From Pseudomonadota bacterium (GTDB taxonomy: Bacteria; Desulfobacterota; Desulfovibrionia; Desulfovibrionales; Desulfovibrionaceae): a stretch of 26,442 nt of DNA. Under the pieces are notes generated by a model that saw only the letters and a program-made list of their open reading frames with translations, searched no databases and was not told where the DNA came from. The position numbers and the translations under genes are program-made. Of the stretch, positions 8,189-14,803 are shown in pieces (the stretch's first letter is position 1; each line of letters begins with the position of its first letter). The stretch lies in contig JAEZMB010000084.1 of the NCBI GenBank assembly GCA_023435825.1, forward strand, positions 1 to 26,442, in the 5' to 3' direction.

Positions 8189-8758
8189 TTAGTGATTGCT
8201 GCCGGACCAGCGGCGGAATAGGTCGTGGGGGATGGCGAATTGGTCGAGAATCTTGCCGACCGTCTGGTCCACCACATCCATGATGGACTGCGGGCCGTGG
8301 TAGAAGGACGGCATGGGCGGCAGCAGGACGGCCCCCATCTCGGCCAGGGCGACCATGTGGCGCAGGTGCCCCAGATGCAACGGCGTTTCGCGGGGCACGA
8401 GGACGAGCTTGCGGCGTTCCTTGAGCGTCACGTCGGCGGCGCGCGTGAGCAGGTTGTCGTTGAGGGACAGGGCGATCTGGGCCAGGCTTTTCATGGAGCA
8501 GGGGGCCACGACCATGCCGTCGGCGGCAAAGGAGCCGCTGGAAATGGCGGCGGCCAGGTTGTCGTGGGCGTGGCTGACGCCGGCCAGGGCGGCCACGGAC
8601 TCAGGGGTGTGCTTGGTTTCCAGGGCCAAGGTCACGGCCGCGCCCTTGCTGAGGATAAGATGGGTTTCGACGTCCGGGCTGTGGCGCAGGACTTCCAGGA
8701 GCCGGATGCCGTAAACGACGCCGCTGGCTCCGGAAATGCCGACGATAAGGCGTTTCAT
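8189..8758 (-). CDS. ubiX: UbiX-type flavin prenyltransferase (copy 2)
   Basis: The product is 189 residues and a close paralogue of the UbiX encoded at 5784-6347. It carries the same GASG flavin loop (IVGISGASGVVYG), PCSMKSLA and LVPRET motifs needed for prenylated-FMN synthesis. Start at ATG 8758, with AAAAAGGG about seven bases upstream. It has a long leader: 274 bases separate it from the ubiD(b) stop at 9033, and that leader contains two strong inverted repeats (8832-8882 and 8969-8996). It precedes ubiD(a) by 69 bases, so the two are likely co-transcribed. Having two UbiX proteins in one cluster is more than the cofactor chemistry strictly requires. They may serve different UbiD subfamilies, or one may be a gene-dosage duplicate. 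Confidence 0.95.
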   Translation of the reverse strand: MKRLIVGISGASGVVYGIRLLEVLRHSPDVETHLILSKGAAVTLALETKHTPESVAALAGVSHAHDNLAAAISSGSFAADGMVVAPCSMKSLAQIALSLNDNLLTRAADVTLKERRKLVLVPRETPLHLGHLRHMVALAEMGAVLLPPMPSFYHGPQSIMDVVDQTVGKILDQFAIPHDLFRRWSGSNH

Positions 8759-8831
8759 GGCTATACCCTTTTTCCGCGTGCTGCGGTTTCCGGTCGGCGG
8801 GCCGGCCGGGTGTGCGAGGGAGAGCGTCACC

Positions 8832-8882
8832 ATGCCGGTCGCTTCCGGCCCGGGAGGGTTTCGGGCCGGAAGACGCCGGCAT
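8832..8882 (-). promoter_or_regulatory. Long interrupted inverted repeat in the ubiX2 leader
   Basis: Outer arms ATGCCGG (8832-8838) and CCGGCAT (8876-8882) are joined through a 3x3 internal loop to perfect 11-base arms CTTCCGGCCCG (8842-8852) and CGGGCCGGAAG (8862-8872), with a nine-base loop. That is 18 pairs in all. It lies 74-124 bases upstream of the ubiX2 start. No T-run follows on the minus strand, so it is not a standard intrinsic terminator. An mRNA stability element, a protein-binding site or an attenuation stem are options. Confidence 0.55.
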
Positions 8883-8968
8883 CGACGGGAGCGTCGCGGC
8901 TCGTGTCGCGTTCGGGAAATGTCATGCCCCTACGGGGTGTGACAATAACCCGTAATTATTGTTGTTAT

Positions 8969-8996
8969 TTGCAAAAAACATAAATGTTTTTTGCAA
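8969..8996 (-). promoter_or_regulatory. Perfect AT-rich palindrome between ubiD(b) and ubiX2
   Basis: Perfect 12-base arms TTGCAAAAAACA (8969-8980) and TGTTTTTTGCAA (8985-8996) flank a four-base TAAA loop. It starts 36 bases past the ubiD(b) stop, in an AT-rich island (about 8941-8996) of an otherwise very GC-rich region. It could act as a terminator-like element, since each arm carries a run of six T or A. It could equally be an operator for a second promoter driving ubiX2-ubiD(a)-ubiX1. The sequence alone does not decide. Confidence 0.55.
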
Positions 8997-9032
8997 GCGA
9001 CTCGCTGGCTGCCGCGACCCTCCCGCCAAGCA

Positions 9033-10796
9033 TCATTCGTCGGTGTTGAACTTGTCGCGCAGCGGGAAGCCTTCGGGATACTCCACCTGGCCGGTCTGCT
9101 CGTTGTAGCGCACCACGCCCTTGCGCGGCACGCCGGCGGTGGGGCCGCCCACGGCGTCGGTGTCGACCAGCACGGCGGTGCGGATGCCGTTTAAGAGCCA
9201 ATCGCCGGCCACGGCCCGGTCCGCGCACTTGGTCCATTCCTCGCACCAGTCGCCGAGGCTATAGCCATACCACTTCCAGCGCGGGGCGATTTTGGGCAGC
9301 CCGGCCTTTTCCCACAGCTCCCGGGCCTCTTCCATGATCTCCTTGGTGGGCAGGGCCACCGGCGGCATGGCGTAGTGCATGGTGGCGTCGATCATGATCT
9401 TGGCCTCCCATTCCCGGTCGCGCAGCTTGGGGGCGTGGCCGTTGGCCTGGTAGTCCTCGATTTTCACCGACTTCATGAGGTCGGTGCGGTAGGCGATGGC
9501 CCACAGCACTTCCTCGACGTTGTTGGGGTTGATGTCTTCATCGACGGCCACGGTGATCTTGCCCACCGAGCGCATGAAGGCACTGGCCCCGGTCAGCGCC
9601 CGCCAGACCTCGGTGCGCGGCGTGTTTTTCTCCAGCACAATGACCGTCAGGCGCGAGACGCCGATCATGGGGCCGTGCAGGGCCACGTCTTTCACCTGGC
9701 GCACGTAGAGCGTGTTTTTCAGGTGATTGAGCATCACCGCGCTGTAATTGAGCTGCTTGATGACGCCGGATTCCGACGGGGCCATTTGCGAGATCATGGA
9801 GGTGATGGTGGCTTTCTTGCGCCGGGTGATGGCCGTGACCTCGACGGAGTGGTTGTATTCCTCCACGCTCATGTTGCCGTAGGATTCGCCGAAGGGCGCT
9901 TCCATTTCGAGCTTGGTCGGGTCGATCCAGCCCTCGATGATGATCTGGGCGTCGGCCGGGGCCATGAGCGGCACGGTCTTGCAGGCCACCTTGCGGTAGG
10001 GCACGCCGGCCAGGCCGCCGGCCACGTCGAGGTCGTTCAAGTTCTCGGGCGTCTTCTGGGGTCCGATGACCTGCAGCATGGGCGGCGCGCCGACGATGAG
10101 CGCCACCGGCATCTTCTCGCCGCGCGCCTTGTATTTCACCCAGTTGTTGTGGGCCCCGCCGTTGGTCTGGATGAGCCACATGGCGGTCATGCGGTCGGAG
10201 GCCTTGAGGCTGCACCGGTTCTGGCTGACGTTTTCCACGCCCGTGTCCAGGTCCTTGGTGATCCACAGCCCGGCTGAGAAATACGGGGCGGTGTCCCAGC
10301 CCGGGGTGTTGTTGGGCACGGGCAGGCCGGCCAGGCCCTTGCCCTCGCCGCCCTTGAGGGCGTCGCCGGTGATGACGACTTCATGGACCGGCGCTTCCTC
10401 GGAGGGAATCTCCACGGCGGCAATCGGTTTCTCGAAGGCCTGGACCCATTTGGCGAAAATTTTCTGGGACAGGGCGGTGAGGTCGTCGCCGGCGTCGTCG
10501 ATGCCCAGCGAGGCCGCGTAGATGGCTGGCGAACCGGCCGTGCCGCCCACCATCACGTCGCAGTCGCCCTGGTAGCTGTGGCCCTTGCTGTCGGTGACGT
10601 TGGTGAACAGGAAGGCGCGTTTGGGATTGTTGGCCACCACCGTGCCCACGTCGCCGACATAGCCCCAGCGCACGAAGGGATGCAGATGGCGATCCTTGTT
10701 GATGGGATCGTCTATGGTCCACAGCAGGCCGGCCTTGTCGAGCTTTTCGAGATGGGCGTTTAAGTCGTCATACTGGCGCGGGAAACCTTTCTGCAT
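9033..10796 (-). CDS. UbiD-family (de)carboxylase (b)
   Basis: This 587-residue UbiD-family protein is a clear paralogue of the product of 10912-12546. Shared features: the opening YDDLNAHLEKLDKAGLL, the LPVPNNTPGWDTAPY region (158-172), KYKARGEKMPVALIVGAPP (221-239), PFGESYG (301-307, with the active-site Glu) and the C-terminal GYSLGDWCEEW segment that UbiD(a) lacks. The usual NxGxYR metal/phosphate motif reads N189-VSQN-R194. The Asn and Arg are kept, but Gly and Tyr are replaced, which is unusual and may alter cofactor handling. A roughly 35-residue C-terminal tail extends past the paralogue's GDW region. ATG 10796 is supported by GGAG eight bases upstream. It may pair with UbiD(c) in a hetero-oligomer, as multi-subunit phenylphosphate-type carboxylases do; this is inference. 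Confidence 0.9.
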   Translation of the reverse strand: MQKGFPRQYDDLNAHLEKLDKAGLLWTIDDPINKDRHLHPFVRWGYVGDVGTVVANNPKRAFLFTNVTDSKGHSYQGDCDVMVGGTAGSPAIYAASLGIDDAGDDLTALSQKIFAKWVQAFEKPIAAVEIPSEEAPVHEVVITGDALKGGEGKGLAGLPVPNNTPGWDTAPYFSAGLWITKDLDTGVENVSQNRCSLKASDRMTAMWLIQTNGGAHNNWVKYKARGEKMPVALIVGAPPMLQVIGPQKTPENLNDLDVAGGLAGVPYRKVACKTVPLMAPADAQIIIEGWIDPTKLEMEAPFGESYGNMSVEEYNHSVEVTAITRRKKATITSMISQMAPSESGVIKQLNYSAVMLNHLKNTLYVRQVKDVALHGPMIGVSRLTVIVLEKNTPRTEVWRALTGASAFMRSVGKITVAVDEDINPNNVEEVLWAIAYRTDLMKSVKIEDYQANGHAPKLRDREWEAKIMIDATMHYAMPPVALPTKEIMEEARELWEKAGLPKIAPRWKWYGYSLGDWCEEWTKCADRAVAGDWLLNGIRTAVLVDTDAVGGPTAGVPRKGVVRYNEQTGQVEYPEGFPLRDKFNTDE

Positions 10797-10850
10797 GGAG
10801 CACTCCGTGGTCGCCCCGGCAAGCGGAACCGGGGGTTGGAATTGCTGGCA

Positions 10851-10866
10851 CCACTGGTTGGTCAAG
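10851..10866 (-). promoter_or_regulatory. Possible second operator/promoter upstream of ubiD(b)
   Basis: The ten bases ACTGGTTGGT (10853-10862) are identical to the core of the palindromic operator upstream of ubiD(c) (12628-12637). In both places they are followed on the plus strand by GTCAAG, which read on the minus strand gives a CTTGAC -35-like hexamer. Here the local symmetry is ACCA/TGGT. No good -10 was found at standard spacing. The site lies 55-70 bases before the ubiD(b) start and overlaps the region just after a terminator-like hairpin. Confidence 0.4.
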
Positions 10867-10873
10867 ACAAAGG

Positions 10874-10904
10874 CCGGACGCTGCCCGTCATGGGCGGCGT
10901 CCGG
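10874..10904 (-). terminator. Terminator-like hairpin just after ubiD(c)
   Basis: Arms CCGGACGC (10874-10881) and GCGTCCGG (10897-10904) continue through a T-G wobble into GCCC/GGGC, giving 13 pairs with a five-base loop (10887-10891). It begins eight bases past the ubiD(c) stop on the minus strand. The RNA 3' side is followed by CCTTTGTCTT, a weak U-tract. It may terminate part of the transcripts, lowering expression of the downstream genes relative to ubiD(c), or stabilise the ubiD(c) mRNA end. Confidence 0.5.
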
Positions 10905-10911
10905 GCAGGGG

Positions 10912-12546
10912 CTATTTTTCGGCCAGGACAATGCCCCGGGCCGGGTCCTGGGGTTCGGCCGTGGCGCTGCGGTTGGCGGCCGAGCGGCGGCCGTTGGCCA
11001 GCCAGTCGCCGTCGGTGGCGCGCTTGGCGCAGGCATCCCATTCGGCGCACCAGTCGCCCAGGCTGTAGCCGCTCCAGGGCGTCTCCGGGGTCAGGGCCGG
11101 GAGCCCCAACTCTTCCCAGATGGCCCTGGCCCGCTCCATGAATTCGACCTTGGGCAGGGCCACCGGCGGGAACACGCCCTTGGCCGTGGCATCGACGAGC
11201 ATGGTGGAATCGATCTGGTGGCCGGGCAGTTCCGGGCCGTGGCCCTTGCCGCGATGGGGGATGATGACGACGTCGGCCACGGGATTGGAGCGGTAGGCCA
11301 TGGCCCACAGCACCTGATCGGTGTTGGCCGGGTCGATGTCCTCGTCGATGGCCACGCAAAACTTGCCGATGGCCGGGGTGAAGGAGGCCGCGCCGTTAAG
11401 CGCCCGCCAGACCTCGGTGTTGGGCGTGCCGTTGGCGATGGTGATGAACAGAAACCGCCGCAGGTTGGTCAGCGGCTCGTGCATGGTCACCCGGGTGACG
11501 CCCTTGATGTTGAGGGTGTCGCGCAGGTGGTTCAGGTAGAGCGGCTCGTAGGCGACTTTTTTGATCACGCTCGATTCGCAGGGCGTCACCTGGGAGATGA
11601 TGGAGGCCACGGTGTAGTTCTTGCGCCGGGTGATGGCCGTGACCGTCATGGAGAAGTTGTATTCCTCCAGGGCCATGTAGCCGTGGGATTCGCCAAAGGG
11701 GCCTTCGGGCTCCAGGGCGTCGGTGTCGATGAATCCTTCGATGATGACCTGGGCGGCCGCCGGCACGAGGAGATCGACGGTCTTGCCGCGCACGACCTCG
11801 ATGGGGCAGCCGGCCAGCCCGCCGGCTATGGTGAGCTCGTCGCAGTCCAGCGGCAGCTTCTGCGGCCCGGTGTAGGCGACAACCGGCGGCGCGCCGATGA
11901 CCACGGCCACGGGCATCTTTTCGCCCTTGGCCTTGTATTTGCGCCAGTGGACGCCGCCGCCGGCCAGGGTCGAGCGCTCCATCATGACGACGAGCCGGTT
12001 GGAGGCCTTGAGGTTGCCCCGGTACAGGCCCAGGTTCTGGATGCCCGATTCCGGGTCGCGGGTGGCCCACAGGGCGGCGGTCAGGTAGGGGGCGGTGTCG
12101 TAGCCCGGGGTGGAGATGGGGATGGGCAGGGCGTCCAGGCCTTTGCCCTCGCCAAGCAGATCGTCGCCGATGAGGACCACTTCCTGGCAGGCAGCGTCGG
12201 CGACTTCCTTGGGCGCGACGGGATGGGCCATGGCGTCGAGCCAGGCCTGGCCGATGTCCTCGCGCTTGCGGCCAAGGCCTAGGGCGTAGACCTCGGGCGT
12301 GGCGGCGAAAACGCCGATGGCCACCCGGGCGTCGGGGTAGCGGCGGCCCTTGGCGTCGGTGGGATTGGTGAAGAGAAAGGCCTTGCGTTGGTGTTCGGGG
12401 ATGCCGCCCCGGTACTGCCAGCGCACCAGCGGGTGCATTTCCCGGTCCTTGTCGATGGGGCGGTCGATGGTGTGGAGCAGGCCGGCGGCGGCCAGTTTGT
12501 CGAGTTGGGCGTCGAGATCGTCGTAACCGGCGGGTTGTTGCGTCAT
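10912..12546 (-). CDS. UbiD-family (de)carboxylase (c)
   Basis: This 544-residue UbiD-family enzyme is the first gene of the cluster. It carries an intact NxGxYR motif (N171-LGLY-R176), KYKAKGEKMPVAVVIGAPP (203-221), GPFGESHGYM (282-291, active-site E286), AIDEDIDPANTDQVLWAMAYR (399-419) and the C-terminal GYSLGDWCAEW (493-503). The family uses prenylated FMN with Mn2+ and K+ to interconvert aromatic or unsaturated acids and their decarboxylated forms. ATG 12546 was chosen over GTG 12555 because GGAG lies eight bases upstream of the ATG and directly abuts the GTG. The leader has a CCCGCC/GGCGGG hairpin (12583-12598), and a promoter with an embedded palindrome lies at 12616-12646. It is paralogous to UbiD(b) and may form a complex with it. 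The substrate is unknown. Confidence 0.92.
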   Translation of the reverse strand: MTQQPAGYDDLDAQLDKLAAAGLLHTIDRPIDKDREMHPLVRWQYRGGIPEHQRKAFLFTNPTDAKGRRYPDARVAIGVFAATPEVYALGLGRKREDIGQAWLDAMAHPVAPKEVADAACQEVVLIGDDLLGEGKGLDALPIPISTPGYDTAPYLTAALWATRDPESGIQNLGLYRGNLKASNRLVVMMERSTLAGGGVHWRKYKAKGEKMPVAVVIGAPPVVAYTGPQKLPLDCDELTIAGGLAGCPIEVVRGKTVDLLVPAAAQVIIEGFIDTDALEPEGPFGESHGYMALEEYNFSMTVTAITRRKNYTVASIISQVTPCESSVIKKVAYEPLYLNHLRDTLNIKGVTRVTMHEPLTNLRRFLFITIANGTPNTEVWRALNGAASFTPAIGKFCVAIDEDIDPANTDQVLWAMAYRSNPVADVVIIPHRGKGHGPELPGHQIDSTMLVDATAKGVFPPVALPKVEFMERARAIWEELGLPALTPETPWSGYSLGDWCAEWDACAKRATDGDWLANGRRSAANRSATAEPQDPARGIVLAEK

Positions 12547-12582
12547 GGACGGCACTCCAGGTTGCGGCGCGGGCCGGGTTGT

Positions 12583-12598
12583 CCCGCCAAATGGCGGG
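12583..12598 (-). other. Small hairpin in the ubiD(c) leader
   Basis: CCCGCC (12583-12588) and GGCGGG (12593-12598) pair perfectly around an AAAT loop, about 37 bases before the ubiD(c) ATG. It should fold in the untranslated leader, upstream of the ribosome site, without covering it. Confidence 0.4.
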
Positions 12599-12615
12599 CG
12601 CTTGAGGATGAAATG

Positions 12616-12646
12616 ATGTTAACACTAACTGGTTGGTTAGCGTCAA
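12616..12646 (-). promoter_or_regulatory. Promoter of the ubiD cluster with embedded TetR-type operator
   Basis: Read on the minus strand, TTGACG (12646-12641, five of six to the -35 consensus) is followed 19 bases later by TAACAT (12621-12616), or 17 bases later by GTTAAC, as candidate -10 boxes. The spacer is occupied by a palindrome, CTAAC-N6-GTTAG (12625-12640). Extra symmetric positions outside it (12619/12646, 12620/12645, 12622/12643, 12623/12642) make an imperfect 28-base dyad. The pattern ACTAAC...GTTAG resembles operators bound by TetR/AcrR repressors. A protein bound there would block RNA polymerase. The TetR gene at 14804-15478 is one candidate; this link is inference. Confidence 0.6.
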
Positions 12647-12755
12647 GAGAAGAGATGGTGACGATGGGAATGGCCGGGGGCGAAAAGAGGAGCCGCAGGG
12701 CGATACAGTGTCTTGATAGCTCCTTACGGGCCTCTCGACATTGTTTCTGCTCTAA

Positions 12756-12803
12756 GATATTTAGTAGTAAATATCATTTTGACAGTGTTGTCCACTGTAA
12801 TGT
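12756..12803 (+). promoter_or_regulatory. AT-rich promoter/operator region upstream of the phosphatase-superfamily gene
   Basis: Two perfect inverted repeats lie side by side. The first is GATATTTA-GTAG-TAAATATC (12756-12775). The second is ACAGTG-TTGTC-CACTGT (12782-12798). TTGACA, a consensus -35, sits at 12779-12784 between and into them, but the nearest -10-like hexamer, TAATGT (12798-12803), is only 13 bases away, so the exact promoter is uncertain. The stretch is strikingly AT-rich for this genome. It lies about 120 bases upstream of the GTG start at 12922. Confidence 0.45.
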
Positions 12804-12921
12804 CTGAGTGATTTGGCCGTTCTCAAGGGTGGATATTCGTGCGGTATTTAAGGGGAGTCAGCTTTGTGCGCAGTGGGGCTGGCCGGCCGTACTTGTGTGA
12901 AAACGGTGAGAGGGGTCGGTT

Positions 12922-14607
12922 GTGGAGAACTCCTGGATGCGCTTGATACGCGCCGCCAGAAAAAGAATCGCCGTATACGCGGTGTGCTTCTTTGTTGTCT
13001 GGCCGCTGATGGCAATAGTCTTTTCCACGGTATCGTCGTTGCAATTGCCCTATTATAGCCTGTCGCTCGCCCAGGCCGCCATGGGTATTCTCGGCGGCGC
13101 GGCGCTTATGGCCGGGGATTCGTTGGTCGTGGCCAGTCTGTGCCTTGCCGGGAGCCTGTTGTTGTTTTCAACGTTGTCGGCTTCGGGGGCGTTGGCCGAG
13201 CTGGAGTCCAGGCAGGCTTTCGAAATGGAACTGGCTTCGCTTGTTGGTTCCCAGGTGTTCGCGGTCGTGCTGTTTTATCCGTCCGCCCTGGCCTGCATCG
13301 TTTTTGCTCCGGTGCAATCCTTGCCGGTCTGGGCGGTGTTGGCGTTGGCGTTGTTGCTGGTCGCGGTGTTGAGCGCCTGTCGGGGACGACCCGGCAAAAG
13401 GCTCATGGTTGGCTTGTGCGTCCTGGCCGCCGGATTTGTCCTCCCTGGCCTGACTTGTGGGCGCAATGCATCGACGCCGTCTCTTTCCGGGCCGCCTCCG
13501 ACGGTGCTGTTGGGGCTTGATTCCATTTCCCTCGGTGACGACGTCTCTTATCTCCGGGACTGGACAGTCGCCAGGGGAGGGGAGTGGCACACCAATGTCG
13601 TGAGCCCGGGGTTGTTGACCAATGCCGTGTGGTCAAGCCTTGTGACGCAAAAGCCTGTCCGGGAGCACGGCGTCTTTCATACGTTTCAAGGCATCAAGGA
13701 CCCGGGCCAGTGCGTCCTGGTCCGTTCGGCCCGGGAGCAGGGCTATTTCACGGTAGCGTTGTTTTCCGACCAGTTCACCAGTTGGACCGGCAACGAGTGC
13801 CTGTTCGACAGGGACCGCAGCGGACCCAAGGGCTGGCGGCAGATGGCGACAACGCTCTATGCCAACAACAGCCTGCTGCTGCCGCTTGCCCGGCCGTTGC
13901 TCCCGATGTTGCCCTGGTCGACGACGCCGCCCAACCAGGCCGGCACGTTTGCCTACAGTCTCAGGCGCGAAATAAACGAGATTTTTACCCAGTCGTCCGC
14001 AGCCGGGAAGACGATGGTGTTCGGGCACGTCACCTATCTGCATGTCCCTTGCTATCCGAGCCTGTTCAAGTTGTCCGAGGGAGATCTGCGGCGCGTTCTT
14101 GCTGCCGCGGTCTCACAGGTCCAGGACCGGAGCTTCGACTGGCAGGATTTCGATCACCCCGACGATGCGTTGCCGTTGCGCCGCTGGAAGGTGCGGCATC
14201 TTCAGGAAACGGTTGTCCGGGGCATTGAGGAAACCGGATTCCTGGAGCAAGGCGGCAAGTTGACGCTTTTTTCCGACCACGGGGACAGACTGGGGTTGGA
14301 GCCTCGGACATTCAGGAACCCTCGCTACTGGAACGTGCTTTTCGCGACGTTCAACCTTCCCGCCTCCGAGATGGAAAAGCCGGTGTCCCTCCTCGACTGC
14401 GGAGCCATACTCGGGTTGACGCCTTCACGGCCGTTTGCTCCCGTGGTGGAATATGCCCTGGGCAACGTCGAGGAATGGCAGCTTCTCGGACAAACCGCTT
14501 CTGTCGCCTGGGATGGAGGGGTGCATCTCGACGAGGCCGTTTTGGCCTCCATACGCCAACGGCTGGAAAGCTATCGGCCGTCGTATCCCTTCCTTGCCGG
14601 CGAATAA
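12922..14607 (+). CDS. Membrane-anchored alkaline-phosphatase-superfamily hydrolase/transferase (sulfatase-like)
   Basis: This 561-residue protein has an N-terminal membrane part with about five hydrophobic segments (16-38, 50-88, 106-130, 135-152, 160-178), then an extracytoplasmic catalytic domain. Alkaline-phosphatase-superfamily hallmarks are LLGLDSIS (196-203; metal ligand D200), TNAVWSSLVTQKPVREHGV (233-251; the family's nucleophile helix ending LTG-x-P-x-x-HG), FGHVTYLHVPCYP (367-379) and LFSDHGDRLG (449-458; metal ligands D452 and H453). The nucleophile position is Thr233 and no CxPxR sulfatase motif is present. This favours a phosphodiesterase or phosphoglycol/phosphoethanolamine-transferase-like activity on envelope lipids or glycans over a sulfatase. 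GTG 12922 is supported by GAGAGGGG six bases upstream. It is monocistronic, convergent with the TetR gene, with less GC-biased codon use than its neighbours, suggesting possible acquisition. I do not recognise the exact subfamily. Confidence 0.8.
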   Translation: MENSWMRLIRAARKRIAVYAVCFFVVWPLMAIVFSTVSSLQLPYYSLSLAQAAMGILGGAALMAGDSLVVASLCLAGSLLLFSTLSASGALAELESRQAFEMELASLVGSQVFAVVLFYPSALACIVFAPVQSLPVWAVLALALLLVAVLSACRGRPGKRLMVGLCVLAAGFVLPGLTCGRNASTPSLSGPPPTVLLGLDSISLGDDVSYLRDWTVARGGEWHTNVVSPGLLTNAVWSSLVTQKPVREHGVFHTFQGIKDPGQCVLVRSAREQGYFTVALFSDQFTSWTGNECLFDRDRSGPKGWRQMATTLYANNSLLLPLARPLLPMLPWSTTPPNQAGTFAYSLRREINEIFTQSSAAGKTMVFGHVTYLHVPCYPSLFKLSEGDLRRVLAAAVSQVQDRSFDWQDFDHPDDALPLRRWKVRHLQETVVRGIEETGFLEQGGKLTLFSDHGDRLGLEPRTFRNPRYWNVLFATFNLPASEMEKPVSLLDCGAILGLTPSRPFAPVVEYALGNVEEWQLLGQTASVAWDGGVHLDEAVLASIRQRLESYRPSYPFLAGE

Positions 14608-14621
14608 GCGCCGTCTGGCGC
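14608..14621 (+). terminator. Weak hairpin directly after the phosphatase-superfamily gene
   Basis: GCGCC (14608-14612) and GGCGC (14617-14621) pair around GTCT, starting on the base after the TAA stop. No T-tract follows, so it is at best a weak or Rho-assisted terminator. The rest of the 14622-14803 spacer shows only a 12-base perfect palindrome, CGGTACGTACCG (14724-14735), of unknown meaning. Confidence 0.3.
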
Positions 14622-14803
14622 GTGAGGGCTTGATGCCAATCAAGACGCCCGGCGGCGGCAGGGCGTGCGGCGTCTGTCACGGGAATCGGGGAAGGACGTT
14701 GCTTCCACGGACAGCCGGAAGATCGGTACGTACCGTTTCATGGCGAGGACGACGGGGAAAGGCTTGGAAAAGGGCGGCGAAGCGGCCGCAACCGGCGGCG
14801 GTT

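Noticed and set aside
8759..9032. FMN riboswitch ahead of ubiX2
   Set aside because: The conserved RFN-element segments and the multi-stem arrangement are not seen; only two simple inverted repeats are present.
12922..14607. True sulfatase annotation
   Set aside because: No C/S-x-P-x-R formylglycine motif; the nucleophile region carries Thr.
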